Positions 16,948-25,696 of a stretch of DNA of 64,000 bases are shown one piece after another. The stretch is from positions 62,001 through 126,000 of the forward strand of contig JASHNZ010000105.1 of the NCBI GenBank assembly GCA_030041355.1. The letters are read 5' to 3'. The stretch is from Nitrososphaerales archaeon. Its GTDB lineage: Archaea > Thermoproteota > Nitrososphaeria > Nitrososphaerales > CADDZS01. The first letter of the stretch is position 1. Every line of letters begins with the position of its first letter. The notes beneath the pieces are model-generated. The model made no database searches. It worked only from the letters and a program-made list of their open reading frames with translations, and had not been told where the DNA came from. Made by a program: the position numbers and the translations under genes.

Positions 16948-18633
16948 TCACAGATCCCTCAGATTTTTCTTCTTTGGAAGACTTTCTAAAATGCCCGTTC
17001 TAATTTGCATCTTCTCGTTTAGAAATAATCGCTCATCCATGCTCTTAAGGCCGGAACTGACTATTGGTTGAAATTCCATCTTTTTCAAAAGGTCTCGGTC
17101 CAAGTCAATGCCAGGAGCGATTTCTTCCAAAAGAACGCCGTTCTTTGTCAGGCGAAATACTGCTCTTTCAGTGATGTAGAGTATTTCCTTGCTGTGTTTT
17201 ATTGCTTCATTACCGCTGAAGAATATTCTGTAGACCTTACTCACGAACTTTGATATCTTTCCTTCCTCGACAATCTTGAGTTGCCCGGATTCGACCATAA
17301 TCTTGCTGGCGCCGGCAGTAAAAGTCCCTGCAAAGTAAATTCTTGGCCCACCGCCTGCGATTACTGGAAATCCCCCGGGCCCGTATACTCTGCCTGGAAG
17401 AAACGAAGGATTTACGTTGCCTGAAGAGTCGATCTGCAGAAATCCGAGAGAGGCTGCGTCTATCACTCCTCCTTCGAAATTCGAGAACATATCAGGCATG
17501 GTTGAGAGCGCGAAGGGACTCAGAGCTAGCCCAAAATCCATTCCCGAAAGCGCGATGCCACCCCACGGGCCTGATTCAAGACATGACACGATACAATCAG
17601 CAAGATCTTCCTCGGCGGCTATCGAAGAGACCAATGCGGGTATACCTACTCCGAGATTTGCAAGGACAGGACATCCTTTCTCTTCCAATATTCGAACTAG
17701 TTCGAGCAGGACTCTACGAGCAATCACTCGATCAATCTCATTTTCTGTCGGGGAGACTAGGTCCAATGACTCTAAATCATCCACAGGTTGCAGGACCTTG
17801 TATGAGATTCTTGGATCGTATTCGATTCTTCCGGATTGCCAGTGGTGAGATTTCGGAGATAACACCACGTAATCAACCAGCGGAAAAGGTACGTCAACAT
17901 CTCTCGGGTTTATTGTCCCTGATTTTGTTAGCCATCTCACCTGGGCAATTACAGTTCCTTGGTTTGGTCTCGCCTTAACCGCTTGGGCCATGTTGAGAAC
18001 GGTTCCCCTTATTCCCTCGTCCATCATTGAGAGATTTCCAGCTTCGTCTGAAACACTTGCGCGAATTAGAGCAAAATCTGGTTTAGGCGCTTGATAAAAT
18101 AGAAACTCTTCCCCTTGTATCTCAATCACGTTCACTCGACACGTCATCTTTTCAGTCGCTCTTGCGTTGAGAGCCCCTCCTTCCCTTCTGGGATCGAGAA
18201 GTGTATCGATGCCTATCTTGGTAATCAATCCAGGTCGACCGGATGCGACCTCTCTGAACCAATAAGCTACAATTCCAATGGGCCAACTGTAAGCCTCGAC
18301 TAGTTCTTCTTGTACTACTTTTTGGGTCCAGGGCGAGAATCCCAGAAATGGAATCTGAAAACCTCTAAGAAAGTCGCGATCCTGTTTCTTCGAAAGCTGT
18401 TCGCTGACTGAGTCCAGTGCTCTACCGGGGACTGCAGGCAGAGAATCACAAATCAGAAAGAGATCCTTCGGATGACCTACTTTTTCATATTGCTCATAGA
18501 GCTTCAGAATGAGATGTTCTGGTGTAGCTGCGAGATTAAAGCCGGATACAGCTAATACAGAGCCGTCGCGAATGAGAGAAAGCGCTGATGAAGCACTCCT
18601 AGTCTTCTGGAAGGCTGGAATAATGTTGCCCAA
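16948..18633 (-). CDS. Family I acyl-CoA:carboxylate CoA-transferase, fused alpha-beta form
   Basis: A 561-aa single-chain CoA-transferase carrying both halves, like YdiF or propionate CoA-transferase. The catalytic Glu lies in CLESGPWGG at about residue 355, preceded by the NLGVGIPALV loop that closes the second half. It would move CoA between an acyl-CoA and a free acid, which fits the acyl-CoA product of the Kor enzyme encoded divergently. The first gene of an operon with the DAO oxidase. A TATA-like TATTTATTTT (18677-18686) and palindromic operator precede it. Confidence 0.87.
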   Translation of the reverse strand: MGNIIPAFQKTRSASSALSLIRDGSVLAVSGFNLAATPEHLILKLYEQYEKVGHPKDLFLICDSLPAVPGRALDSVSEQLSKKQDRDFLRGFQIPFLGFSPWTQKVVQEELVEAYSWPIGIVAYWFREVASGRPGLITKIGIDTLLDPRREGGALNARATEKMTCRVNVIEIQGEEFLFYQAPKPDFALIRASVSDEAGNLSMMDEGIRGTVLNMAQAVKARPNQGTVIAQVRWLTKSGTINPRDVDVPFPLVDYVVLSPKSHHWQSGRIEYDPRISYKVLQPVDDLESLDLVSPTENEIDRVIARRVLLELVRILEEKGCPVLANLGVGIPALVSSIAAEEDLADCIVSCLESGPWGGIALSGMDFGLALSPFALSTMPDMFSNFEGGVIDAASLGFLQIDSSGNVNPSFLPGRVYGPGGFPVIAGGGPRIYFAGTFTAGASKIMVESGQLKIVEEGKISKFVSKVYRIFFSGNEAIKHSKEILYITERAVFRLTKNGVLLEEIAPGIDLDRDLLKKMEFQPIVSSGLKSMDERLFLNEKMQIRTGILESLPKKKNLRDL

Positions 18634-18695
18634 GTCAGAATGGCCACCTGACCACTTTGAACTCAGCTTGTGAGCGTATTTATTTTACCGTCTCG

Positions 18696-18713
18696 ATTCT
18701 CAAATCTGGGAAT
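18696..18713 (-). promoter_or_regulatory. Palindromic operator of the CoA-transferase operon
   Basis: ATTCTCA-AATC-TGGGAAT, one mismatch. The minus-strand TATA-like box at 18677-18686 lies 9-12 bp away. Paired with the kor operator 22 bp away. Confidence 0.65.
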
Positions 18714-18735
18714 GTCTTGTAAGGTTCACCAGGTC

Positions 18736-18753
18736 ATTCTCAGATCTGAGAAA
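18736..18753 (+). promoter_or_regulatory. Palindromic operator of the korDABC operon
   Basis: ATTCTCA-GATC-TGAGAAA, one mismatch at the last position; the centre is also symmetric (CAGATCTG). A TTTTAATTA box at 18764-18772 begins 10 bp downstream. Confidence 0.7.
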
Positions 18754-18771
18754 CGTCTCTGCCTTTTAATT

Positions 18772-18797
18772 ACTGGTAAGAACCAGTGAGTCACTGG
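18772..18797 (+). promoter_or_regulatory. Second inverted repeat near the kor transcription start
   Basis: ACTGGT-AAGA-ACCAGT (18772-18787) is a perfect 6-bp inverted repeat, followed by a further CACTGG at 18792-18797. It begins at the end of the TATA box and covers the expected transcript start, a repressor-like position. I found no second clear copy in the window. Confidence 0.4.
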
Positions 18798-18801
18798 GGT
18801 C

Positions 18802-19071
18802 TTGGATTTGAGCAGTCAAATAAGCAGCCAGGAACAGCTCCCAAGGTCATTCGTAGTCATTGATTCTGAAAGATGCAAGGGGTGTGAACTTTGTGTTGTC
18901 ACCTGCCCCGAAAAGAATCTCAAACTTTCAGTTTCCTTGAATCACAACGGATACCACCCCGTGATCTTCAGCTATCATGGCGAAAAGGGAGATTGCACCG
19001 CTTGCGGGATTTGTTATTGGGTCTGTCCAGATTTTGCTATTGCTGAAATAAGGAGTCTGAAGAAAATTTGA
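18802..19071 (+). CDS. korD: 2-oxoacid:ferredoxin oxidoreductase, ferredoxin-like delta subunit
   Basis: An 89-aa subunit with two [4Fe-4S] motifs, CKGCELCVVTCP near residue 26 and CTACGICYWVCP near residue 68. It wires the thiamine-diphosphate catalytic centre to external ferredoxin. The TTG start at 18802 is the furthest upstream consistent with the promoter; a start nearer VVIDSERCKGC is possible. Its TGA overlaps the TTG of korA. First gene of the korD-A-B-C-asnA set. Confidence 0.9.
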   Translation: MDLSSQISSQEQLPRSFVVIDSERCKGCELCVVTCPEKNLKLSVSLNHNGYHPVIFSYHGEKGDCTACGICYWVCPDFAIAEIRSLKKI

Positions 19072-20144
19072 GCGCTGAAAGAGAATTCCTGAAGGGAAAC
19101 GAAGCGCTAGCATACGGGGCTTTAAAGGCGGGATTGAATGCGTATTTTGCGTATCCGATTACACCGTCAAGCGAAATACCAGAAACGTTGGCAAGAGAAT
19201 TTCACAATCCGAACTATAAAGAATTCAAGGTCTTTCTTCAAGCAGCAAGTGAACTAGAAGCCATCAACATGGTCATAGGTGCTGCGTCAACCGGTGAAAA
19301 AGTAATGACTGCCACGTCGGGGCCTGGTTTTAGTTTGAAGCAAGAAGGAATTTCCTACGCAGCGGGAATGGAAGTTCCATTGCTTGTGGTTAATGTCAAC
19401 AGAGCGGGCCCAGGCCTTGGGAATCTGGGTCCCGAGCAATCCGATTATTTCCAAGCTACTAAAGGCGGAGGGCACGGCGGATATCGGAACATTGTCCTCG
19501 CCCCTAATTCCGTCCAAGAAATGGCTTCGATCCCAAAGCTTGCATTCGCCCTTGCTTTCAAGTACAGAAATCCTGCCGTGATCTTGGCTGACGCCTTCCT
19601 GGGGCAGCTAAAAGAGGACATTGTCTTTCCAGAAATAACTGAAGAGAAGTTTGATGCTTCTTGGGCTGCGACTGGGTCAAGGGGTGAAGACAGGCACATA
19701 CTGATTTCCCTTAATTTGGATTTTGAGGCTCAAAGCGCTCATTCAGACCATTTGATGAAAAAATATGAAGCAATTGATAGATCAGAATCTAGATCGGAGT
19801 CCTATCTAACTGATGACGCAGAAATTATTCTCGTCGCTTATGGCATTGCCTCCAGACTGTGCAAACAAGTGGTGAACGATCTCCGCCTAAAACGGATCAA
19901 AGCCGGACTGTTCAGACCCATCACACTATGTCCCTTCCCGCATCGCGAGCTCCTTGACCTTTCTTCAAACGGCCGGGTGCGCAGATTTGTGGTTGTCGAA
20001 TTGAACATGGGGCAGATGCTTCAGGATGTGAAACTATCTGTGAAAGATCCAACACTTGTTGACTTTGCGTACAAACTGGGAGGATTACTCCCGACAACTA
20101 AAGAAGTCGAGAAGAAAGTCTTGGAGGCGCCAATCTATGTCTAG
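19068..20144 (+). CDS. korA: 2-oxoacid:ferredoxin oxidoreductase alpha subunit
   Basis: A 358-aa subunit with the family hallmark YPITPSSEIPE near residue 26, and GPGFSLKQEGISYAAGMEVPLLVVNVNR-type sequence around 85-112 that forms the pyrimidine/CoA domain. The complex oxidatively decarboxylates 2-oxoglutarate (or a related 2-oxoacid) to an acyl-CoA, reducing ferredoxin. The TTG start overlaps the korD stop. Four separate subunits and the KorA-type signature favour 2-oxoglutarate, but branched-chain acids are not excluded. Confidence 0.92.
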   Translation: MSAEREFLKGNEALAYGALKAGLNAYFAYPITPSSEIPETLAREFHNPNYKEFKVFLQAASELEAINMVIGAASTGEKVMTATSGPGFSLKQEGISYAAGMEVPLLVVNVNRAGPGLGNLGPEQSDYFQATKGGGHGGYRNIVLAPNSVQEMASIPKLAFALAFKYRNPAVILADAFLGQLKEDIVFPEITEEKFDASWAATGSRGEDRHILISLNLDFEAQSAHSDHLMKKYEAIDRSESRSESYLTDDAEIILVAYGIASRLCKQVVNDLRLKRIKAGLFRPITLCPFPHRELLDLSSNGRVRRFVVVELNMGQMLQDVKLSVKDPTLVDFAYKLGGLLPTTKEVEKKVLEAPIYV

Positions 20145-20958
20145 TCAAGAGCTAGTACTGCGACAGGAGAGTTACGACATAAAGCTGGGAAGGCTACCAA
20201 CTCTCACTGCAAAACAAACGCATTACTGCGCTGGATGCGAACACGGTATACTGACCAGACTGATAGCAAACGCTCTGAATAATCTAGGGCTGAGGGAGAA
20301 GACTGTGATGGTCGATTCCGTTGGGTGCAGCGTGTTTGCTCATGAATACATCAATGTAGATGCAATTCAAGCTCCGCACGGAAGAGCGCCAGCCATCATG
20401 ACGGGGGTGAAAAGAGTCAGACCTGATCTCATCGTTTTTTCAGTTCAAGGAGATGGGGACGCAGTGTCAATAGGTTTGCTCGAATTGTTGAATGCTGCAA
20501 ATCGCGGAGAGCCGATCTCCATTTTTCTGGTGAACAATGCAATTTATGGGATGACCGGGGGCCAAATGGCTCCGACTACACCGGAAGGAATGGTGACTAC
20601 GACGACTCCCTTTGGAAGAGACACGAAATACACAGGACCTCCTCTTGATGCGTCAAAGCTGATCTCAGGGTTTGAGAGAGCGGCTTATGTAAGAAGAATC
20701 GTTCTTCCAATCTTACCGCTGCCAAGGACTCCTGGGATGTATAACGCTCGAGGCCCTGTAGATGGAGCCAAGGTGATTGAAAATGCTTTCAAGGTTCAGA
20801 TGATGGGAGGATTTTCTTTCGTCGAGATCGTGAGCAGTTGCAACATCAACTGGAAAATGTCCATTCTTGAATCAAAGAAATACGTCGCAGATGTGTTGTC
20901 GAAAGTCTTCCCGCCTGGACTGTACAAAGACAAATTTGGAGTCGAGAAGAAAATTTGA
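20137..20958 (+). CDS. korB: 2-oxoacid:ferredoxin oxidoreductase beta subunit (TPP-binding)
   Basis: A 273-aa thiamine-diphosphate-binding subunit. It shows HYCAGCEHG near residue 29, VQGDGDAVSIG with the Mg/TPP-binding GDGD near 100, and the VNNAIYGMTGGQMAPTTP loop. I start it at ATG 20137, which overlaps the korA stop by 8 nt; the longer frame from 20056 would read through korA sequence without family similarity. The stop overlaps the korC start. Confidence 0.93.
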   Translation: MSSQELVLRQESYDIKLGRLPTLTAKQTHYCAGCEHGILTRLIANALNNLGLREKTVMVDSVGCSVFAHEYINVDAIQAPHGRAPAIMTGVKRVRPDLIVFSVQGDGDAVSIGLLELLNAANRGEPISIFLVNNAIYGMTGGQMAPTTPEGMVTTTTPFGRDTKYTGPPLDASKLISGFERAAYVRRIVLPILPLPRTPGMYNARGPVDGAKVIENAFKVQMMGGFSFVEIVSSCNINWKMSILESKKYVADVLSKVFPPGLYKDKFGVEKKI

Positions 20959-21551
20959 AAACGCAAATTATTTTCGCAGGGCACGGGGGACAGGGAGTCC
21001 TCGAGCTTGCAAACAATGTTTCGTATTATGAGCTCCTGAAAGGAAAACATGTTGCATACACTCCTTCTTACGGACCCGAGAGCCGGGGCGGAAAAGTAAA
21101 GTGCTATGTTGTGATCTCCGAGGAACAGATCGACTCTCCTATTGTTGAAGAGCCAGATTATCTATTTGTCATGAATATTCCGTCTATGGATTTTGTCAGT
21201 CTTCTCAAAAAAGGAGGAACACTTTTCACGAACAGTTCTTTAATACCCAATGAACCATCTCGCGATGACATTCGGGTAATCCAGATTCCCGCTACCGAAA
21301 TTGCCGACAGCCTAAGAGGCCTAGATTCCACAAGCGAAATACAGGATACTAGGATTGCTTCGAATTCTGTGATGTTCGGCGCGTATCTCGGAATGATGGA
21401 AGAGAATCTGAATGAGGATCTTGTTAAATCCGTTTTCAAGCACTTTCTGTATGACAGGAAAGCTGTGTACATTCCTCTGAACATGCATGCGGTGAAGAGA
21501 GGATACGAATTCCTAGAGAGCGTGGAGCTCTCTCCCCGGTTTTTCGATTGA
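20955..21551 (+). CDS. korC: 2-oxoacid:ferredoxin oxidoreductase gamma subunit
   Basis: A 198-aa subunit of the same enzyme. GHGGQGVLELANN at the N-terminus and YTPSYGPESRGGKVKCYVVIS near residues 36-56 are signatures of the gamma domain. TTG start overlapping the korB stop as TTGA. Ten bases separate it from asnA, so the operon probably continues. Confidence 0.92.
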   Translation: MKTQIIFAGHGGQGVLELANNVSYYELLKGKHVAYTPSYGPESRGGKVKCYVVISEEQIDSPIVEEPDYLFVMNIPSMDFVSLLKKGGTLFTNSSLIPNEPSRDDIRVIQIPATEIADSLRGLDSTSEIQDTRIASNSVMFGAYLGMMEENLNEDLVKSVFKHFLYDRKAVYIPLNMHAVKRGYEFLESVELSPRFFD

Positions 21552-21560
21552 TGAGTTAAA

Positions 21561-22706
21561 ATGCAAAAGAGTGAATTGGAAAGAAAGAAAGCAGATCTTG
21601 CAGGCCCTGGTATAGGTACCTACGAGGAAGTCGAAAGACTCCTTCCGAAAAACTACAGCTCCGTTCTTACCCCGAAAGACACGCAAAGAGCTATCTTCGC
21701 AGTAAAGAACTACATCGAGGAAAATCTTTGCAAGGAATTGAACCTGATGATGGTTCAGGTTCCTCTGATTGTAGATGTGGAAAGCGGGGTCAATGATATG
21801 CTCGACCGGGACGGCTCGAGAACACCTATTCAGTTTCATATATCAAACGATTACAACAAGCATCCAGTCGAGGCCCAGGTAGTGCAGGCCGCAACAAAAT
21901 GGAAGAGAATTGCTCTCAAAGAATTTGGGATGAAGCTCGGAGAGGGACTATGCACGGACATGCGTGCAGTTCGAAAGGACTATTTTTTGGATCACGACCA
22001 CAGCGCCTACGTTGATCAATGGGACTGGGAGAGAGTCGTAAATGAAGATCAGCGGAATCTCGCGTTTCTGAAAGAAGTCGTGACAAAGATCTGGAAGGTA
22101 CTCAAAGGAGCACAAACGCATGTTGAGAAAATCTTTCCCGAGCTGCTTGAGGCAGGTTATCCTAGTCTTCCTAATGAAATCAAGTTCCTTCACGCTGAAG
22201 ATATCCTGGACATGTATCCTGATCTTCCCAGAAAGGAGAGAGAAACTGAAATTCTTCAAAAGTATCCCGCGGTATTCATAATCGGAATTGGATGGGTCCT
22301 GAAAGATGGATTCCCGCATGAAATGCGAGCTGCGGATTATGATGATTGGGTCACGGAGACCAAATCAGAAGACGGAAGGCCGATGCGCGGGCTCAACGGC
22401 GACATTCTGGTCTGGAATCCAGTGACGGAACGAAGACACGAGCTTTCTTCGATGGGCATGAGAGTCAACGCGGCTTCTTTACGAAAGCAACTTGAAATTT
22501 CACATCAACTCGATTGGCTCAATTTACCCTATCACAGGGGTATAATCAACAACGAAATCCCTCTAAGCATAGGTGGAGGTATCGGTCAATCCAGAACATA
22601 CATGCTGCTTTTGCGAAAGGCCCACATCGGAGAAGTGAGCGTCACCGTCTGGCCGAAAATCCTGAAGGAAATCAGTGCAAAGAAGAATATCCATGTTTTA
22701 GAATAA
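21561..22706 (+). CDS. asnA: Aspartate-ammonia ligase (asparagine synthetase A)
   Basis: A 381-aa ammonia-dependent asparagine synthetase, a class II aminoacyl-tRNA-synthetase-like enzyme using ATP. Conserved blocks match E. coli AsnA (330 aa): VEAQVVQAATKWKRIAL, GEGLCTDMRAVR, YVDQWDWERV, ADYDDW, GLNGDILVWNPV and IGGGIGQSRTYMLLL. It is about 50 residues longer than the bacterial protein, mainly at the N-terminus and before residue 230. Its position behind korDABC ties ammonia assimilation to 2-oxoacid metabolism. Confidence 0.95.
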   Translation: MQKSELERKKADLAGPGIGTYEEVERLLPKNYSSVLTPKDTQRAIFAVKNYIEENLCKELNLMMVQVPLIVDVESGVNDMLDRDGSRTPIQFHISNDYNKHPVEAQVVQAATKWKRIALKEFGMKLGEGLCTDMRAVRKDYFLDHDHSAYVDQWDWERVVNEDQRNLAFLKEVVTKIWKVLKGAQTHVEKIFPELLEAGYPSLPNEIKFLHAEDILDMYPDLPRKERETEILQKYPAVFIIGIGWVLKDGFPHEMRAADYDDWVTETKSEDGRPMRGLNGDILVWNPVTERRHELSSMGMRVNAASLRKQLEISHQLDWLNLPYHRGIINNEIPLSIGGGIGQSRTYMLLLRKAHIGEVSVTVWPKILKEISAKKNIHVLE

Positions 22707-23078
22707 AAGAGGAAGATTTTCGACAACATCCTCGATTGGAGCCGGGGAGTTGCAGTACTGCACAGAAGATCGTTATGTCCTTTTCTGCAGGAGCTTTCGA
22801 TTCAATTAGTAAGAAGCTTGACGCTGATGATTTTTGGATCCAATTGAAATATGTCTGTACTTGAGATATCCTATTCAACGGTCCTAGGGCACGTGGTCTG
22901 CACATGCGCAAGATAAGCCCTAGACACGGCAAGCTCGATCGCTGGGATTGTGTGAGTGAGAGAAAGCTTTGGTTTTGCTTTTACGTCCCTTAAATAGAAA
23001 TGGTACTAGTAGCGGTTCGCGCCTGTGTAAAAGAGGCGCAGGGATACACCATTGTTAGCTCTTGGTGCCCTACGGCTG
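22707..23078. other. Intergenic region between asnA and the molybdopterin subunit
   Basis: No convincing gene. It holds a 12-bp palindrome TGCAGTACTGCA (22751-22762) with no matching context, and at its right end a TATA-like box and a set of nested hairpins described separately. The two flanking genes converge here. Confidence 0.5.
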
Positions 23079-23105
23079 CTAACCTCCAGCCCTTTCGCTA
23101 TGACC
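23010..23105 (+). ncRNA. Structured element, possible small RNA or 3'-end structure
   Basis: Three helices nest: 23010-23014 with 23096-23100 (TAGCG/CGCTA), 23019-23024 with 23034-23039 (GCGCCT/AGGCGC), and 23054-23059 with 23078-23083 (GTTAGC/GCTAAC), the last enclosing GCC/GGC. A TTAAATA box at 22990-22996 lies 14-20 nt upstream on the plus strand, so a plus-strand RNA is possible, though the predicted start falls slightly inside the closing helix. On the minus strand the same hairpins directly follow the stop of the molybdopterin subunit and could act in termination. I recognise no known RNA family. Confidence 0.3.
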
Positions 23106-25574
23106 AGATAGAGCATTGAAAACAGAATTTGGAAGCGCTGGCGCGATATTGACTTCTCTTCTCCAAAGCTGTGACATAGCATCATTCAAGGCGTTTATCA
23201 CGGCTGCATAAGAGCCGATAGTTCCACTTTCGCCTACTCCTTTTGCACCGTGAAGCGTAACAGTCGATGGAGTTGCCATATGAATTATTTCGATATCTGG
23301 ACTGTCCGTCGCACTTGGAATACTATAATCCAAAAAGCTCGTAGTCAAGAGATTTCCCTGATCATCATACTCGAGACCTTCTAACAGCGAGCCGCCGATC
23401 CCGTGGACCACGCCTCCTTGTATCTGGCCATCCACTATTGCCTGGTTTATCATCCGTCCACAGTCCTCGACAACCTCGTATTTGACGACCTTTGCCAATC
23501 CAGTTTCGGGATCCAAAGTCAGCGCGCATAAGTGCATCCCGCTGGAGTAGCTCATGGCACTTAGCGTAAATTTTGACTCTGAGGATACTTCGCTCTTACC
23601 AGACCTCGCGAGGATCTGTTCAAGTTGTAAAGACACATTACTGTCTTGAGAAGAACTCACAACCATCCCATTTTCAAATCGCAGTGTAGAGGCATCCACT
23701 TTCAGAATCTTTGATGCCATTTCAATAAGTTGAGTTTTCAGTTTGCGCGAAGCTTCTACAACTGCGCTCCCTCCTGTTGCCATCGAACGACTTCCGAAAG
23801 TGCCTACGCCAAGTGGAATTAGAGCAGTGTCGCCCCAAACTACTCGAATGCGGTTCATTGGAAGCCTCAGCTCTTCTGAGGCAAGCTGCGCAAAAGCTGT
23901 CTCAAGACCTTGTCCGTGTGGAGACGAACCTGTGTAAACGACTACGTTGCCGTTCTTATGCATAACAATCTTGGCAGTCTCTGCCATGAACGAAAGCTCT
24001 TCATCATAGGATTCAGACCCCCATCTTTCTGAAGAATTGTTCCCATCAGAACTCTGTTGCCAGGAACTCTGACCACTTTCCTCGCCTCCTTTATTCCACT
24101 GGGAACTTTCTGAACCTCCCCAAGATGATCCTTCCTGATCTTGATCGCCACTGTGTGGCCAGTCTCCCCCTTCTCCCCCGTTTCCGTCATCTTCGGATTC
24201 GCTTCCACCTCGTAGTGACAGACCGATGCCGCCGACAATATTGGCGCTTGAAGTAGTCGCATGCGATGAGGCGAGATTATTTTTCCATCGAAAGAGCTCC
24301 GAATAGCTTCTCGATTTGACCAGCATATCCATGAGTGCCTGATAGTCTTCTCCTTGCGCCTTTCCTGAACTCACAACGTTGCGCCGCCTGAATTCTATCG
24401 GATCTATTCCGATTTTCTTAGCCATGACTTCGATCGCTCGCTCGATGAAATAACAACCTTCGGGCGCGCCTGCTCCCCTGACTGGGCCGATCGGCATTTT
24501 GTTAGTGACGTAAGCAGCTACTTCCAGATTCACATTCGGTATCTCGTATAGGCCCTGCATGGTCCACATCGTCAATGAAGGCATGTGAGCTTGAGTTCCC
24601 GAAACTCCAACGTCGCATTCCATGTTTGCTTTGAGCCCCACGATCTTTGCATCCTTGTCACAAGCAAGGGTTACGTCACAGTACTCATCCCTTCCAGCCG
24701 CAGCTTCAAGAAATTCTTCTGTTCTCGTCGCGGTGAACTTGACTGGAAGCCCGGTCTCCTTTGCAAACAAACATGCAAGCAATGGCCAAGGGTAAGACGC
24801 GGAGCCTTTACTTCCAAATCCTCCGCCGACGTCTGTCACTCTGACATGAAATTTTTGCTTAGGCAGCTTGAGCTCCGAAGAAAGAAGCTCCTGCAGACCA
24901 TGAACAGACTGCACGGTTGCGCGCACCTCGAAAAGATCTTTCTGCTTGTCGTAAGTTACTAAAACTGAGTGAGGCTCAATCGGTGAGGCTTCTTGCCTTC
25001 TGATGCCCTCTCTAAAATTGACCACGTATGTGGCCGACTGGATCGCTTTGTCTGCGTCGCCTTTTTTCTCCTGGTCAGTCTGCGAGATGTTGTCTTTCCA
25101 CTCGTCATAAACAAGTGTCTCATGTCGCTTTGCCTCATCTATTGTAATAATGACAGGAAGTGCATCATAGTCAACCTCCACCTGCTCGATGAGATCCTCC
25201 ACCGCGTCTTTGCTCTTTACGAGTATAGCAGCTACAGCTTCCCCGGCAAACCTCACTTTCCCCACAGCCAAGTGAAATCGCTTGGCACGCTTCTGCGGCG
25301 GCCAAGGATTCTGTGAAACAGGCAGGATTCCTTCCCGGATTAGATCCTCTCCAGTCAGCGCCGCGATGAATTCTGGTGAGGAGCGAATCTTTGAAAAATC
25401 GATGCTTTTGATTTTTGCGTGTGCAAAGGGACTCAAGACTAGTCCGAGATGAGCTTCATTTGGTTCGTGGAGATCATCAGTAAAAAGGGCCTTGCCGGTG
25501 AGTAGCCTCGGATCTTCAGTCCGTAGAGGTTGTTCTGTTCTCTCCTCTTCTTCCTGCAAAGCCGTTGTCATCAT
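23079..25574 (-). CDS. Molybdopterin-binding aldehyde/xanthine/CO-dehydrogenase-type large subunit
   Basis: An 831-aa xanthine-oxidase-family catalytic subunit. It shows RTEDPRLLTGKALFTDD at the N-terminus, DVGGGFGSKG near 250, the active-site loop PVRGAGAPEG near 365 (form II type, not the AYRCSFR of true CO dehydrogenase), SSPHGQGLETAFAQ near 552, and catalytic GVGESG near 785. Residues about 450-525 form an insert very rich in Ser, Gly, Asp, Glu and Trp, where relatives have only a short linker. No FAD or [2Fe-2S] partner gene (CoxM/CoxS type) is visible in the window, so it is an orphan here. Aldehyde oxidation is the likeliest role. Confidence 0.87.
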   Translation of the reverse strand: MMTTALQEEEERTEQPLRTEDPRLLTGKALFTDDLHEPNEAHLGLVLSPFAHAKIKSIDFSKIRSSPEFIAALTGEDLIREGILPVSQNPWPPQKRAKRFHLAVGKVRFAGEAVAAILVKSKDAVEDLIEQVEVDYDALPVIITIDEAKRHETLVYDEWKDNISQTDQEKKGDADKAIQSATYVVNFREGIRRQEASPIEPHSVLVTYDKQKDLFEVRATVQSVHGLQELLSSELKLPKQKFHVRVTDVGGGFGSKGSASYPWPLLACLFAKETGLPVKFTATRTEEFLEAAAGRDEYCDVTLACDKDAKIVGLKANMECDVGVSGTQAHMPSLTMWTMQGLYEIPNVNLEVAAYVTNKMPIGPVRGAGAPEGCYFIERAIEVMAKKIGIDPIEFRRRNVVSSGKAQGEDYQALMDMLVKSRSYSELFRWKNNLASSHATTSSANIVGGIGLSLRGGSESEDDGNGGEGGDWPHSGDQDQEGSSWGGSESSQWNKGGEESGQSSWQQSSDGNNSSERWGSESYDEELSFMAETAKIVMHKNGNVVVYTGSSPHGQGLETAFAQLASEELRLPMNRIRVVWGDTALIPLGVGTFGSRSMATGGSAVVEASRKLKTQLIEMASKILKVDASTLRFENGMVVSSSQDSNVSLQLEQILARSGKSEVSSESKFTLSAMSYSSGMHLCALTLDPETGLAKVVKYEVVEDCGRMINQAIVDGQIQGGVVHGIGGSLLEGLEYDDQGNLLTTSFLDYSIPSATDSPDIEIIHMATPSTVTLHGAKGVGESGTIGSYAAVINALNDAMSQLWRREVNIAPALPNSVFNALSGHSERAGG

Positions 25575-25696
25575 ACCTATCGACTTGCTCCTTACTGAGC
25601 CAACCTAGATTTCTTTATTTCGTCTAAGAGAGCGTTCAATGAATTTATGTAAACTAAGGGTGTTTTTTTGGCGCAAATGGAGTTTCTTTCGAGCTC

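Noticed and set aside
17343-17978. 211-aa plus-strand frame
   Set aside because: Antisense shadow of the CoA-transferase; Leu/Arg-rich with no family features.
22751-22762. Perfect 12-bp palindrome TGCAGTACTGCA
   Set aside because: Single copy, far from both flanking promoters, expected at some frequency by chance.
23079-25574. CO dehydrogenase (CoxL form I)
   Set aside because: Active-site loop is PVRGAGAPEG, not the AYRCSFR motif required for aerobic CO oxidation.
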